From Flavobacteriaceae bacterium (GTDB lineage Bacteria; Bacteroidota; Bacteroidia; Flavobacteriales; Flavobacteriaceae): a DNA stretch of 34,268 bases. Each line of letters starts with the position of its first letter. Within the stretch, counting starts at the first letter, position 1. Both the position numbers and the translations under genes were made by a program. Location of the stretch: positions 1-34,268 of the forward strand of contig JAKITG010000003.1 of the NCBI GenBank assembly GCA_021648195.1, given 5' to 3'. Below the pieces are notes generated by a model. That model did not search any database. It was not told the DNA's origin and worked only from the letters and a program-made list of their open reading frames with translations. Shown here one piece after another: positions 26,948 to 34,268 of this stretch.

Positions 26948-26969
26948 CACCTAAAGCATTTAGTATTTT

Positions 26970-28061
26970 TTAATTAATCAATTTTTCAATTTCGTCAACA
27001 ATTTGAATTGTTGCATTTGGCAAAGCCATTTTTTTTATGTTTTTTTTCAAAAGATTTTGTTTTTCCCCATCATTAATTAAATCATCCAAAATTTCTTGAA
27101 ATTTTTCTAATTCATTTTCTTTTATCATTATTGCTGCATGATGTTTTGTAACCGCCAAAGCATTTTTTGTTTGATGATCTTCTGCAACGTTTGGGGAAGG
27201 AATAAAAATTACTGGTTTTCCAACAATACATAATTCTGATATTGACCCTGCTCCTGCTCTACTAATAATAATATCTGCAGCGGCATAAAGCAAATCCATT
27301 TTTTTAACAAAAGAATGAACTTGAACTTCTTCTATTTCATTATATTTTTTATAATCTTCATAATACAATTTGCCCGATTGCCATATTACCTGCACATTAT
27401 TTGCTAAAATATTTTCTATATTTTTTTCAATCGTTTGATTGATAACTCTTGCTCCCAAACTTCCACCAAGAACTACTAATGTTTTTTTATTCTCATTGAG
27501 TTTATAAAATTGAATTCCTTCTTTTTTTTTGTTAGATGTTTCTAATAAATCTTGTCGAACAGGGTTTCCTGTTTTGATAATTTTCTCTTTTGGGAAAAAT
27601 TTTTCTAAACCATCATAAGCAACACATATTTTTCCTGCTTTCTTAGCTAATAATTTATTGGTAATTCCAGGAAAAGAATTTTGCTCTTGAATTAAGCTAG
27701 GAATCTGTTTTTTATTTGCCATAAACAAAGTTGGACCAGAGGCAAAACCACCTGTACCAATCACCACATTGGGTTGAAATTTTTTAATTATTTTTTTTGC
27801 TCTATACAAACTCTGTATTAATTTAAATGGAAACATTAAGTTTTTAATTGATAAACTTCTTTGTATTCCCGTAATATTTAATCCTTTAATTTTATATCCT
27901 GCTTGTGGTACTTTTTCCATTTCCATTCTATCACTTGCTCCAACAAATAGAAATTTCGCATTGGGATGTCTATTTTTCAATTCATTTGCTATTGCAATTG
28001 CTGGATAAATGTGACCTCCTGTACCTCCGCCACTTAATAATATGTTTAGTTGTTTTCTGAT
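26970..28061 (-). CDS. murG: UDP-GlcNAc:lipid I N-acetylglucosaminyltransferase MurG (start codon unclear)
   Basis: MurG makes lipid II from lipid I on the inner face of the membrane. The frame is open to a stop at 28065-28067 and contains the glycine-rich donor/lipid loop [19 protein letters not shown] near its N-terminus, then [18 protein letters not shown] and [12 protein letters not shown]. Later motifs are [34 protein letters not shown] and [12 protein letters not shown] (UDP-GlcNAc site). From the first codon after the stop it gives about 363 residues, the normal length. No ATG, GTG or TTG occurs between that stop and the glycine-rich motif: candidates are ATC at 28061 (I-R-K-Q-L-N) or ATA at 28043. 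The first ATG, near 27980, would delete the essential GGGTGGH loop. The 7-bp repeat abuts this site. Confidence 0.88.
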   Translation of the reverse strand: MRKQLNILLSGGGTGGHIYPAIAIANELKNRHPNAKFLFVGASDRMEMEKVPQAGYKIKGLNITGIQRSLSIKNLMFPFKLIQSLYRAKKIIKKFQPNVVIGTGGFASGPTLFMANKKQIPSLIQEQNSFPGITNKLLAKKAGKICVAYDGLEKFFPKEKIIKTGNPVRQDLLETSNKKKEGIQFYKLNENKKTLVVLGGSLGARVINQTIEKNIENILANNVQVIWQSGKLYYEDYKKYNEIEEVQVHSFVKKMDLLYAAADIIISRAGAGSISELCIVGKPVIFIPSPNVAEDHQTKNALAVTKHHAAIMIKENELEKFQEILDDLINDGEKQNLLKKNIKKMALPNATIQIVDEIEKLIN

Positions 28062-28301
28062 TGTTTAACTGTTTATTTGTTTAATCGTTTATTTGGTTTC
28101 TGGTATCTCACTTCTCTATTCTTTTCTCTATTTTCTCCTTCCAATTTCACACTTTTAACTTTTTATTCGTTTAATTGTTATTGGTTTATTTCCAACCATT
28201 ACCTTCTAACTTTCAATTTACCTTTCTCTTTTTTCTTTTCCCACTTCACACTTCCCACTTCCAACTTCACACTTCACACTTTTAACTTTTAACTCTTATA
28301 T
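28057..28301. repeat. Degenerate 7-bp tandem repeat filling the ftsW-murG spacer
   Basis: About 240 bp can be read in steps of seven on the plus strand. The clearest stretch is 28239-28294: TCCCACT, TCACACT, TCCCACT, TCCAACT, TCACACT, TCACACT, TTTAACT, TTTAACT. Less regular units such as TTTAACT, GTTTATT and TCTCACT continue to the murG end. The strand is almost free of G. It contains no stop in one plus frame over 80 codons, but that frame is an artefact of the repeat. No gene or promoter is apparent. Confidence 0.8.
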
Positions 28302-29506
28302 CACCCTATTGCTTCATGTAAAATATCTAATGGGTTATCTAATTCTGCTTTATTTTTTTTAATCAAAACTTCTCCACTAGAGGCGCTTACGCTTAGTACT
28401 ATTCCAATTGCAAAACAGGTCATCCAAATAGAAGTTCCTCCTGTACTAATCAACGGAAGGGGTTGTCCCGTTACTGGAAATAACCCAACTGCAACTGCCA
28501 TATTAATTAGCGCTTGAAATATGATTGGAAATCCAACTCCTAGCACCAATAAGGTACCAAAAATTGTTTCTGTTTTTGTTGCAATTCTAACAATTCTAAA
28601 CAACAACATAAGGTACACTACAATAATTAATACTGCTCCAATAAATCCAAATTCTTCTCCAATAATTGCATAAATAAAGTCAGATGAAGACTGAGGTAAA
28701 AAGTTTTTTTGTACACTTTTACCTGGTCCTTTACCATAAATTTCTCCTGAAGCTATGGCTATTTTTGCTTTTTCTGCCTGATAATTATCTTCAGAATTTC
28801 CAGATATAAAATGTTCTACTCTATTTGACCAAGTATTAATTCTATTATTTTTCATTGCATCTGGAAATGCTTTCACTGTTAAGATAAATAATGCAAGTGC
28901 TAAAACTCCTACGCCTAGTATGATAAATATATTTTTTATAGGATATCCACCTATAAAAACCAATAAGATTACCATAGCAAAAGTAATAGCTGTAGTTGAA
29001 AAATTTGCTGGTAAAATAAATATTAAAACCATTCCTACAGGCAACCACAACTGTAATAAGCTTTCTTTAAAATTGATTTTTTTTTCTTTTTTTCTAGCTA
29101 GATAACGAGAAACATACATCATTAAAACAACCGATGCTAATGTTGAGGTTTGAAAACCTACACCAACAAACGGAATTTGAATCCACCTACTTGCATTGGC
29201 ACCACCTATTACTGTACCTTGTGTAAGCGTAAAAATTAATAACAGAATCACTACAGGAATCATTAACACAGATAATCCGCTAAAATATCTATACGGAATT
29301 TTATGTGTAGCAAAAACGATAACAAAACCAAGCAATAGTAGTACAGCGTGCTTAAGCAAATAACCCATTGTAGTACCTTTTCCGGCAACATACACTAGGT
29401 TAGTGCTTGCGCTATATACAGGAAGAAAGGAAAAAATAGCCAATACTGCTATAATTGCCCAAATGGTTTTGTCTCCTTTTATATTTTGCAAAAAATCCGT
29501 CATCAA
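28301..29506 (-). CDS. ftsW: SEDS peptidoglycan glycosyltransferase FtsW
   Basis: The 401-residue protein has about ten membrane segments. FtsW polymerises lipid II at the division site together with its cognate class B PBP, here the FtsI at the right edge of the window. SEDS hallmarks visible are GGANASRWIQIPFVGVGFQ (about 97-115), KAKIAIASGEIYGKGPGKS (about 243-261) and SSSDFIYAIIGEEFGFIGAV. The C-terminal TGQPLPLISTGGTSIW (about 341-356) completes the set. Length is typical. It starts 18 bp after the murD remnant and is separated from murG by the repeat region, whereas in intact flavobacterial clusters the two are nearly contiguous. Confidence 0.96.
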   Translation of the reverse strand: MMTDFLQNIKGDKTIWAIIAVLAIFSFLPVYSASTNLVYVAGKGTTMGYLLKHAVLLLLGFVIVFATHKIPYRYFSGLSVLMIPVVILLLIFTLTQGTVIGGANASRWIQIPFVGVGFQTSTLASVVLMMYVSRYLARKKEKKINFKESLLQLWLPVGMVLIFILPANFSTTAITFAMVILLVFIGGYPIKNIFIILGVGVLALALFILTVKAFPDAMKNNRINTWSNRVEHFISGNSEDNYQAEKAKIAIASGEIYGKGPGKSVQKNFLPQSSSDFIYAIIGEEFGFIGAVLIIVVYLMLLFRIVRIATKTETIFGTLLVLGVGFPIIFQALINMAVAVGLFPVTGQPLPLISTGGTSIWMTCFAIGIVLSVSASSGEVLIKKNKAELDNPLDILHEAIG

Positions 29507-29524
29507 TAATTCGTATAATAAATT

Positions 29525-30073
29525 TTACAGTTGTCTTACAGCTTCTTTAAATTGCTTACCTCTATCTTCATAATTTTTAAATAAATCATAACTTGCGCAA
29601 GCAGGTGAGAACAAAACAGATTCACCGTCTTCGGTTAATCTATATGCAATGCTAACTGCTTCTTCTATATTAATTGTTTCAATCATAAATTCAACAATAT
29701 TTCCAAATACATCTATTATCTTTTGGTTGTTATAACCCAAGCATATAATTGCTTTTACTTTTTCATTTACCAATGGCAATAATTGCTCATAATCATTTCC
29801 TTTATCAACACCACCTAAGATCCATACTGTTGAAGTTTTAATTCCATCTAAAGCATAATGTGTTGCATTTACATTTACAGATTTTGAATCATTAATATAC
29901 TGTACACCGTTTATTCGAAGTACATTTTCTATTCGATGTTCTTCATTTTCAAAATCACATAAACTTTCTCTTATACTTTCTTTGCGCACTTTTATCAAAT
30001 CTGATAAAGTACTTGATGCCATAGCATTTTTAGTATTAAAATTGGTTTGTGGAGCAAAAGCTGAAATACTCAT
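29525..30073 (-). pseudogene. murD: MurD remnant: C-terminal domain only
   Basis: The 182-residue reading matches only the C-terminal part of UDP-MurNAc-L-alanine:D-glutamate ligase: NTKNAMASS, then HRIENVLRINGVQYINDSKS, TVWILGGVDKGNDY, FSPACASYDLFKNYEDRG and FKEAVRQL. A full MurD is about 440 residues. The first domain (UDP-MurNAc-Ala binding) and the central ATPase domain with its GxxGKT/S loop, about 260 residues, are missing. The first roughly 11 residues (MSISAFAPQTN) do not match the family. The upstream gene mraY is complete and ends only 22 bp away, so the missing part is not in another frame nearby. As written it cannot bind ATP or be a ligase by itself. It could be a deletion remnant, an expressed orphan domain, or an assembly error. 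Confidence 0.9.
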
Positions 30074-30095
30074 TTATATATAATTTTTGGTTAGT

Positions 30096-31328
30096 TTATC
30101 TTACTTTTAATGTTAATATGGACAATACGGCTAGTAAAATCGAGACAATCCAAAATCTAGTTACTATTTTACTTTCGTGATATCCTTTTTTTTGATAATG
30201 ATGATGTAATGGCGACATTAAAAATATTCGTCTTCCTTCACCATATTTTTTCCTTGTATATTTAAAATATGACACTTGTAATATTACGGAGAGGTTTTCT
30301 GCTAAAAAGATTCCTGCTAAAATTGGAATCAATAATTCTTTACGCACCGCTATGGCTAAAACTGCAATTATTCCACCAATGGTTAAACTTCCAGTATCTC
30401 CCATAAAGACTTGAGCTGGGTATGTATTGTACCATAAAAACCCTACCAATCCACCTACAAAAGCACTAATAAAGATGGTCATCTCACCCGAATTTGGGAT
30501 ATACATTACATTTAAGTAATTAGCAAAAACTATATTACCTGAAACCCAAGCAAAAACAGCAAGTGCCATTACAATTATAGCCGAAGTTCCAGCTGCCAGT
30601 CCATCGATACCATCAGTTAAATTTGCTCCATTTGAAACAGCAGTTATAATAAATATCACTACCAAAACAAATACTAACCATACATAATCATTGGCTTTTT
30701 CTCCCATCCAACCTAATAAACTTGCATAATCAAATTCGTTATTCTTAACAAATGGAATTGTGGTTTTGGTTGATTTATGAGCTTCGCCAAAATTACTAGA
30801 AGGATTCGTTTGATTTAAAGTTTGTGAGATTTGATTTGTAAGGATTTTTTCTTTTACTACTACATCAGGATTAAAATACAACATCAATCCAACAAATATT
30901 CCCAAAGTAACTTGACCAATTATTTTAAACCTACCCTTTAAGCCATCTTTATTTTTTTTAAATACTTTTATATAATCATCTATAAATCCTATTGTTCCCG
31001 TCCAAAGGGTTGTAACAATTAGAATAATGATATAAATATTCTCTAATTTTGCAAATATTAATACGGGAATGATTGTTGCTAAAATGATAATAATCCCTCC
31101 CATTGTTGGAGTTCCTGTTTTCTCTTTTTGCCCTTCTAAACCTAAATCTCTAACCGACTCTCCTACTTGTAATTTTCTTAATTTATCTATAATTTTTCTT
31201 CCAAAAATTGTTGAAATCAATAAAGAAAATGCGAATGCTAATGCAGATCTAAATGAGATATACTTAAACAAACCTGCTCCTGACAGATTATAATGTGTAT
31301 CCAAATATTCAAATAAATAGTATAGCAT
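30096..31328 (-). CDS. mraY: Phospho-N-acetylmuramoyl-pentapeptide transferase
   Basis: The 410-residue integral membrane enzyme transfers phospho-MurNAc-pentapeptide to undecaprenyl phosphate, giving lipid I. About ten hydrophobic segments are present. Active-site motifs are all visible: TGTPTMGGI (about 71-79), [21 protein letters not shown] with the paired aspartates, [25 protein letters not shown], and the C-terminal [17 protein letters not shown]. The insert of about 50 residues between the fourth and fifth helices (near 167-215) is usual for Bacteroidota MraY. It starts 6 bp after murE. Its product is the substrate of MurG, so its presence implies that the organism makes UDP-MurNAc-pentapeptide somewhere, although murC and an intact murD are not here. 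Confidence 0.97.
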   Translation of the reverse strand: MLYYLFEYLDTHYNLSGAGLFKYISFRSALAFAFSLLISTIFGRKIIDKLRKLQVGESVRDLGLEGQKEKTGTPTMGGIIIILATIIPVLIFAKLENIYIIILIVTTLWTGTIGFIDDYIKVFKKNKDGLKGRFKIIGQVTLGIFVGLMLYFNPDVVVKEKILTNQISQTLNQTNPSSNFGEAHKSTKTTIPFVKNNEFDYASLLGWMGEKANDYVWLVFVLVVIFIITAVSNGANLTDGIDGLAAGTSAIIVMALAVFAWVSGNIVFANYLNVMYIPNSGEMTIFISAFVGGLVGFLWYNTYPAQVFMGDTGSLTIGGIIAVLAIAVRKELLIPILAGIFLAENLSVILQVSYFKYTRKKYGEGRRIFLMSPLHHHYQKKGYHESKIVTRFWIVSILLAVLSILTLKVR

Positions 31329-31334
31329 TTTTAA

Positions 31335-32798
31335 TTATTTATTTAGTTCTTTTAGTGTTTCATTTACTATTTTAAAATCATCAAAATCAGACCTTACGTC
31401 TCCAATAATTTGATAAGTTTCGTGACCTTTTCCTGCAATCAAAATAATATCACCTGTATTTGCCAATTTGCATGCGGTTTTAATTGCTTGTTTTCTATCG
31501 GCAATAGAAATTGTTTTTTTATAGTTTTCGGGAGTCACACCTTCTTCAATATCTTTAATAATTAAATCGGGGTTTTCACTTCGTGGATTATCTGAGGTAA
31601 AAACTACTTGATTACTCAAAGTAGAAGCTATATTTCCCATTTTTGGGCGTTTTGTTTTATCACGATCTCCACCACAGCCTACCACGGTTATTACTTGCTC
31701 ATTATATGTGCGAATGGTATTGATTGTTTCTAAAACATTTTTTAGCGCATCTGGTGTGTGTGCATAATCCACTATAGAATTAATTCCACTTGTCGAGACT
31801 GCATGCTGAAATCTTCCATCTACATTTTCTAACTCACTAATTATTCGTAAAATTTCTAGTTTTTCAAGCCCTAATAAATCAGACACTCCATAAATTGCAA
31901 GTAAATTATAGGCATTAAAAGATCCTATCAGTTTAACCCACAATTCTTGGTTATCGATATTTAGCAACAAACCATTAAATTGATTTTCTAAGATTTTCAA
32001 CTTATAATCAGCAATAGTTTTTAATGCATAAGTATATTTTTTTGCTAATGTATTTTGCAACATGATTGTTCCATTTTTATCATCAATATTTACCAAAGCA
32101 AATGCTGTTTTAGGTAAATTATCAAAAAAGGATTTTTTCACATCTCTGTATTCTGCAAAAGATTTATGGTAATCTAAATGGTCGTGTGTAAGATTCGTAA
32201 AAACTCCACCTTCAAAATACAACCCTGCAGTTCGTTTTTGATCAATACCATGAGAACTTACTTCCATAAAGCAGAATTCAACTTCAGCTAAAACCATTTT
32301 ATGTAACGTTTCATTTATAGTTACTGAATCTGGAGTTGTATGAGTTGTGGCTTGTTCAAGTTCATCAATCATAATTTTTATAGTCGATAACAATCCAACT
32401 TTATAATTGGCTTTTTTAAATAGCTTATATAATAAGGTAGCGATAGTTGTTTTTCCATTAGTTCCTGTTACACCAACTAATTTTAATTTTTCGGAAGGAT
32501 TGTCATAAAAATTAGCAGCTATAATTGCTAAAGCCTCATCGCAATTAGCAACTTGAACATAAGTAATGTTAGGTTGAATTTCTTTAGGGAACTGTTCACA
32601 AACAATTACTACAGCACCACTTTCAATAGCTTTATTAACAAATTTATTACCGTCAAAAATCAAACCTTTTTGTGCTATAAATAATGAATTCAATTTTACT
32701 TTACGTGAATCAAATACAACTGATTTTATCTCAATATTAGTATCACCAAGAATAGATTCAATAGCAACTTTATATAGTATGTCTTTTAAATTTTTCAA
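31335..32798 (-). CDS. murE: UDP-MurNAc-tripeptide synthetase MurE
   Basis: The 487-residue cytoplasmic ligase adds the third amino acid to UDP-MurNAc-L-Ala-D-Glu. Three Mur ligase domains are complete: N-terminal domain (1-105), central ATPase with GTNGKTT (112-118), TTPDS, EVSSHGIDQKR and NLTHDHLDYH, and C-terminal domain with VVGCGGDRDKTKRP, FTSDNPRSENP and LIAGKGHE. DNPR is the motif that selects meso-diaminopimelate, so the peptidoglycan is expected to be DAP type. It starts 15 bp after ftsI. It is the only complete Mur ligase in the window, and its substrate depends on MurC and MurD activity. Confidence 0.97.
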   Translation of the reverse strand: MKNLKDILYKVAIESILGDTNIEIKSVVFDSRKVKLNSLFIAQKGLIFDGNKFVNKAIESGAVVIVCEQFPKEIQPNITYVQVANCDEALAIIAANFYDNPSEKLKLVGVTGTNGKTTIATLLYKLFKKANYKVGLLSTIKIMIDELEQATTHTTPDSVTINETLHKMVLAEVEFCFMEVSSHGIDQKRTAGLYFEGGVFTNLTHDHLDYHKSFAEYRDVKKSFFDNLPKTAFALVNIDDKNGTIMLQNTLAKKYTYALKTIADYKLKILENQFNGLLLNIDNQELWVKLIGSFNAYNLLAIYGVSDLLGLEKLEILRIISELENVDGRFQHAVSTSGINSIVDYAHTPDALKNVLETINTIRTYNEQVITVVGCGGDRDKTKRPKMGNIASTLSNQVVFTSDNPRSENPDLIIKDIEEGVTPENYKKTISIADRKQAIKTACKLANTGDIILIAGKGHETYQIIGDVRSDFDDFKIVNETLKELNK

Positions 32799-32813
32799 CT
32801 AATTATTCTTGTT

Positions 32814-34268
32814 TTAAGACAAATCCAACAATATGATTTCTCCTTTTTTTAATTCTTTTCCAGGTTTAATTGATTGCGATTTTACTTTACCTATTCCTTT
32901 ATAATTGACAATAAGTCCTAAATTTTCAAGTAGAGATATCGCATCCATTCCCGGCATATTCTTTACATTAGGGACCTTTTTATAATTTTTATTAGCCTTT
33001 TTATAATATTTTTCATAGTCTTTACTTACAGATGTTATTTCATTTTTAAATAACATTTCACCTTGTACAGGCGTATCTGAATAAATTTTATGAGCAATTT
33101 TTTTAAATACAGGTGCCGCTACTACGTTTCCATAATAACCAATCTCTATATCTGGCTTATGGATTACTACAATACATGAATACTTAGGTTCATTGGCAGG
33201 AAAATACCCAACAAATGATGAAATATATTCCGCTTTTCCTTTTTTCCAATATTCCGTTTGACAAGTACCTGTTTTGCCTGCCATAGAAAAATTTTTATCA
33301 TAAATGTTTTTTGCTGTACCTCTTTTAATAACATTCAGCATCATTTCTTTTACATAATCAACTGTTTGCTGAGAACATATTTTATAATTGATAACTTCTT
33401 TTTCAAATTTGGCAATTACATTGCTTTGGGTTCTAATTTCTTTTACAAACCTTGGTTTTACCATTTCACCATTATTTGCTATCGCATTATAAAACGTAAG
33501 TGTTTGCAAAGGTGTAATCGAAACTCCGTAACCATAAGCCATCCATGGCAATGATAAACCACTCCATTTTTTTTTATCTTTCGGGTTTGGAATAAATGGA
33601 CTCCCTTCTCCTTTTATAGGTAAGCCTATTTTTTTACTGACATTCATTTTATGTAAGGCATTGACAAACTTGCTTGGATTGTCTTTATAATTGTCATTAA
33701 TGATTTTTACAATACCAACATTTGAAGACACTTCAAATATTCTTGCTACTGAAATCTTACCATGACCACCTCTGTGAGTATCTCTAACGCTCCTTCCATA
33801 GAATGAAATCACACCTTTTTCTGTATCGATAATTGTTGAAGTATCTATAACCTTATCTTCTAAAGCTACAACCATACTCATCAACTTAAATGTAGAGCCT
33901 GGTTCATGCGATTCATAAACTGCATAATTTCTTTGCTCGTAATAAGTTCCTTTTGATGTTCTGCCTAAGTTTGATATTGCTTTTATTTCACCCGTTTTAG
34001 TTTCCATAACTACAACAGAACCATGATTGGCTTTGAAGTATTCTAATTGCTCTAACAGGGCATGATGTGCAATATCTTGTATATTTAGATCAATGGTAGT
34101 AATGATGTCTTTTCCATCAATAGGTTCAATTTCATTATTATCATTTAGAGGTTTCCACTGTCCTTTTGCAATTTTTTGTTTTAATCTTTTCCCGTTTTTA
34201 CCTCTTAAATATTCATAAAAACTCCCTTCAATTCCTACTCTTCCTCTATAATCATCATAACCAACTGC
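32814..34268 (-). CDS. ftsI: Division-specific class B penicillin-binding protein FtsI, 5' end outside window
   Basis: At least 484 codons are visible, and the frame is still open at the window edge with no start. The visible part covers the end of the pedestal domain (GRVGIEGSFYEYLRG, ITTIDLNIQDIAHHALL) and the whole transpeptidase domain: SxxK as STFK in HEPGSTFKLMS, SxN as SSNVG, and KTG in MAGKTGTCQ. One C-terminal PASTA domain (about the last 60 residues, from VPNVKNMPGMDAISLL) follows. It crosslinks septal peptidoglycan in the periplasm with FtsW. A C-terminal PASTA domain is common in Bacteroidota FtsI. A start inside the visible part at METKTGE would be wrong, since the frame continues well upstream with matching sequence. 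Confidence 0.96.
   Translation of the reverse strand, partial: AVGYDDYRGRVGIEGSFYEYLRGKNGKRLKQKIAKGQWKPLNDNNEIEPIDGKDIITTIDLNIQDIAHHALLEQLEYFKANHGSVVVMETKTGEIKAISNLGRTSKGTYYEQRNYAVYESHEPGSTFKLMSMVVALEDKVIDTSTIIDTEKGVISFYGRSVRDTHRGGHGKISVARIFEVSSNVGIVKIINDNYKDNPSKFVNALHKMNVSKKIGLPIKGEGSPFIPNPKDKKKWSGLSLPWMAYGYGVSITPLQTLTFYNAIANNGEMVKPRFVKEIRTQSNVIAKFEKEVINYKICSQQTVDYVKEMMLNVIKRGTAKNIYDKNFSMAGKTGTCQTEYWKKGKAEYISSFVGYFPANEPKYSCIVVIHKPDIEIGYYGNVVAAPVFKKIAHKIYSDTPVQGEMLFKNEITSVSKDYEKYYKKANKNYKKVPNVKNMPGMDAISLLENLGLIVNYKGIGKVKSQSIKPGKELKKGEIILLDLS

Noticed and set aside
26930-26969. Possible leftover of murC (frame reading KILNALGDYGNLIY)
   Set aside because: Only 14 codons, not matching any part of MurC that I can recall. 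It forms one arm of the hairpin.
28050-28292. 80-codon open frame on the plus strand between murG and ftsW
   Set aside because: It lies wholly in the G-poor heptad repeat, has a repetitive Phe/Leu/Thr/Ser composition and overlaps the murG 5' end. The openness comes from the repeat.

Overview
The window is AT-rich DNA (I estimate about 30% G+C by eye) from a member of the Bacteroidota, most likely a marine Flavobacteriaceae. The evidence is the flavobacterial character of the proteins (NhaD, GltB/GltD, ExbB-ExbD-TonB, FolC, an FtsZ with a long acidic linker), the lack of Shine-Dalgarno sequences, and Bacteroidota-type promoters (TTTG / TAnnTTTG) upstream of several genes. Two Na+/H+ antiporters of different families fit a saline habitat. 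I do not assign a genus.

Layout. Positions 1-3047 hold a membrane-protein gene cut by the window edge, a lipoprotein metallophosphoesterase overlapping it, and a divergent MscS channel. Positions 3048-3621 have no intact gene but carry a LytTR-domain remnant. Next come the glutamate synthase operon gltB-gltD (minus strand) and an acyl-CoA dehydrogenase. On the plus strand follow nhaD, an exbB-exbD-tonB-folC run, and a tRNA-Val(UAC) with its own promoter and terminator. A 200-bp near-perfect palindrome lies beyond the tRNA. The middle part contains a lipoprotein alpha/beta hydrolase, a small unknown gene, nhaC, a secreted beta-lactamase-fold serine hydrolase and a tandem-FKBP lipoprotein. A 276-bp MITE-like element lies between the FKBP gene and ftsZ.

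From about 22,990 to the right edge, all on the minus strand, lies the division and cell wall (dcw) cluster. In transcription order it reads ftsI (5' part missing at the window edge), murE, mraY, a murD fragment, ftsW, murG, ftsQ, ftsA, ftsZ. The order is standard for the phylum, but the cluster is damaged. murD keeps only its C-terminal domain. murC, expected between murG and ftsQ, is absent and replaced by about 100 bp containing a terminator-like hairpin. The ftsW-murG gap is filled by about 240 bp of degenerate 7-bp repeat that runs up to the murG start, where no ATG, GTG or TTG remains in frame. Either this lineage has moved or replaced two essential muropeptide ligases, or the assembly is wrong here. 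This is the part of the window most worth checking. No CRISPR array, prophage or complete insertion sequence was seen.
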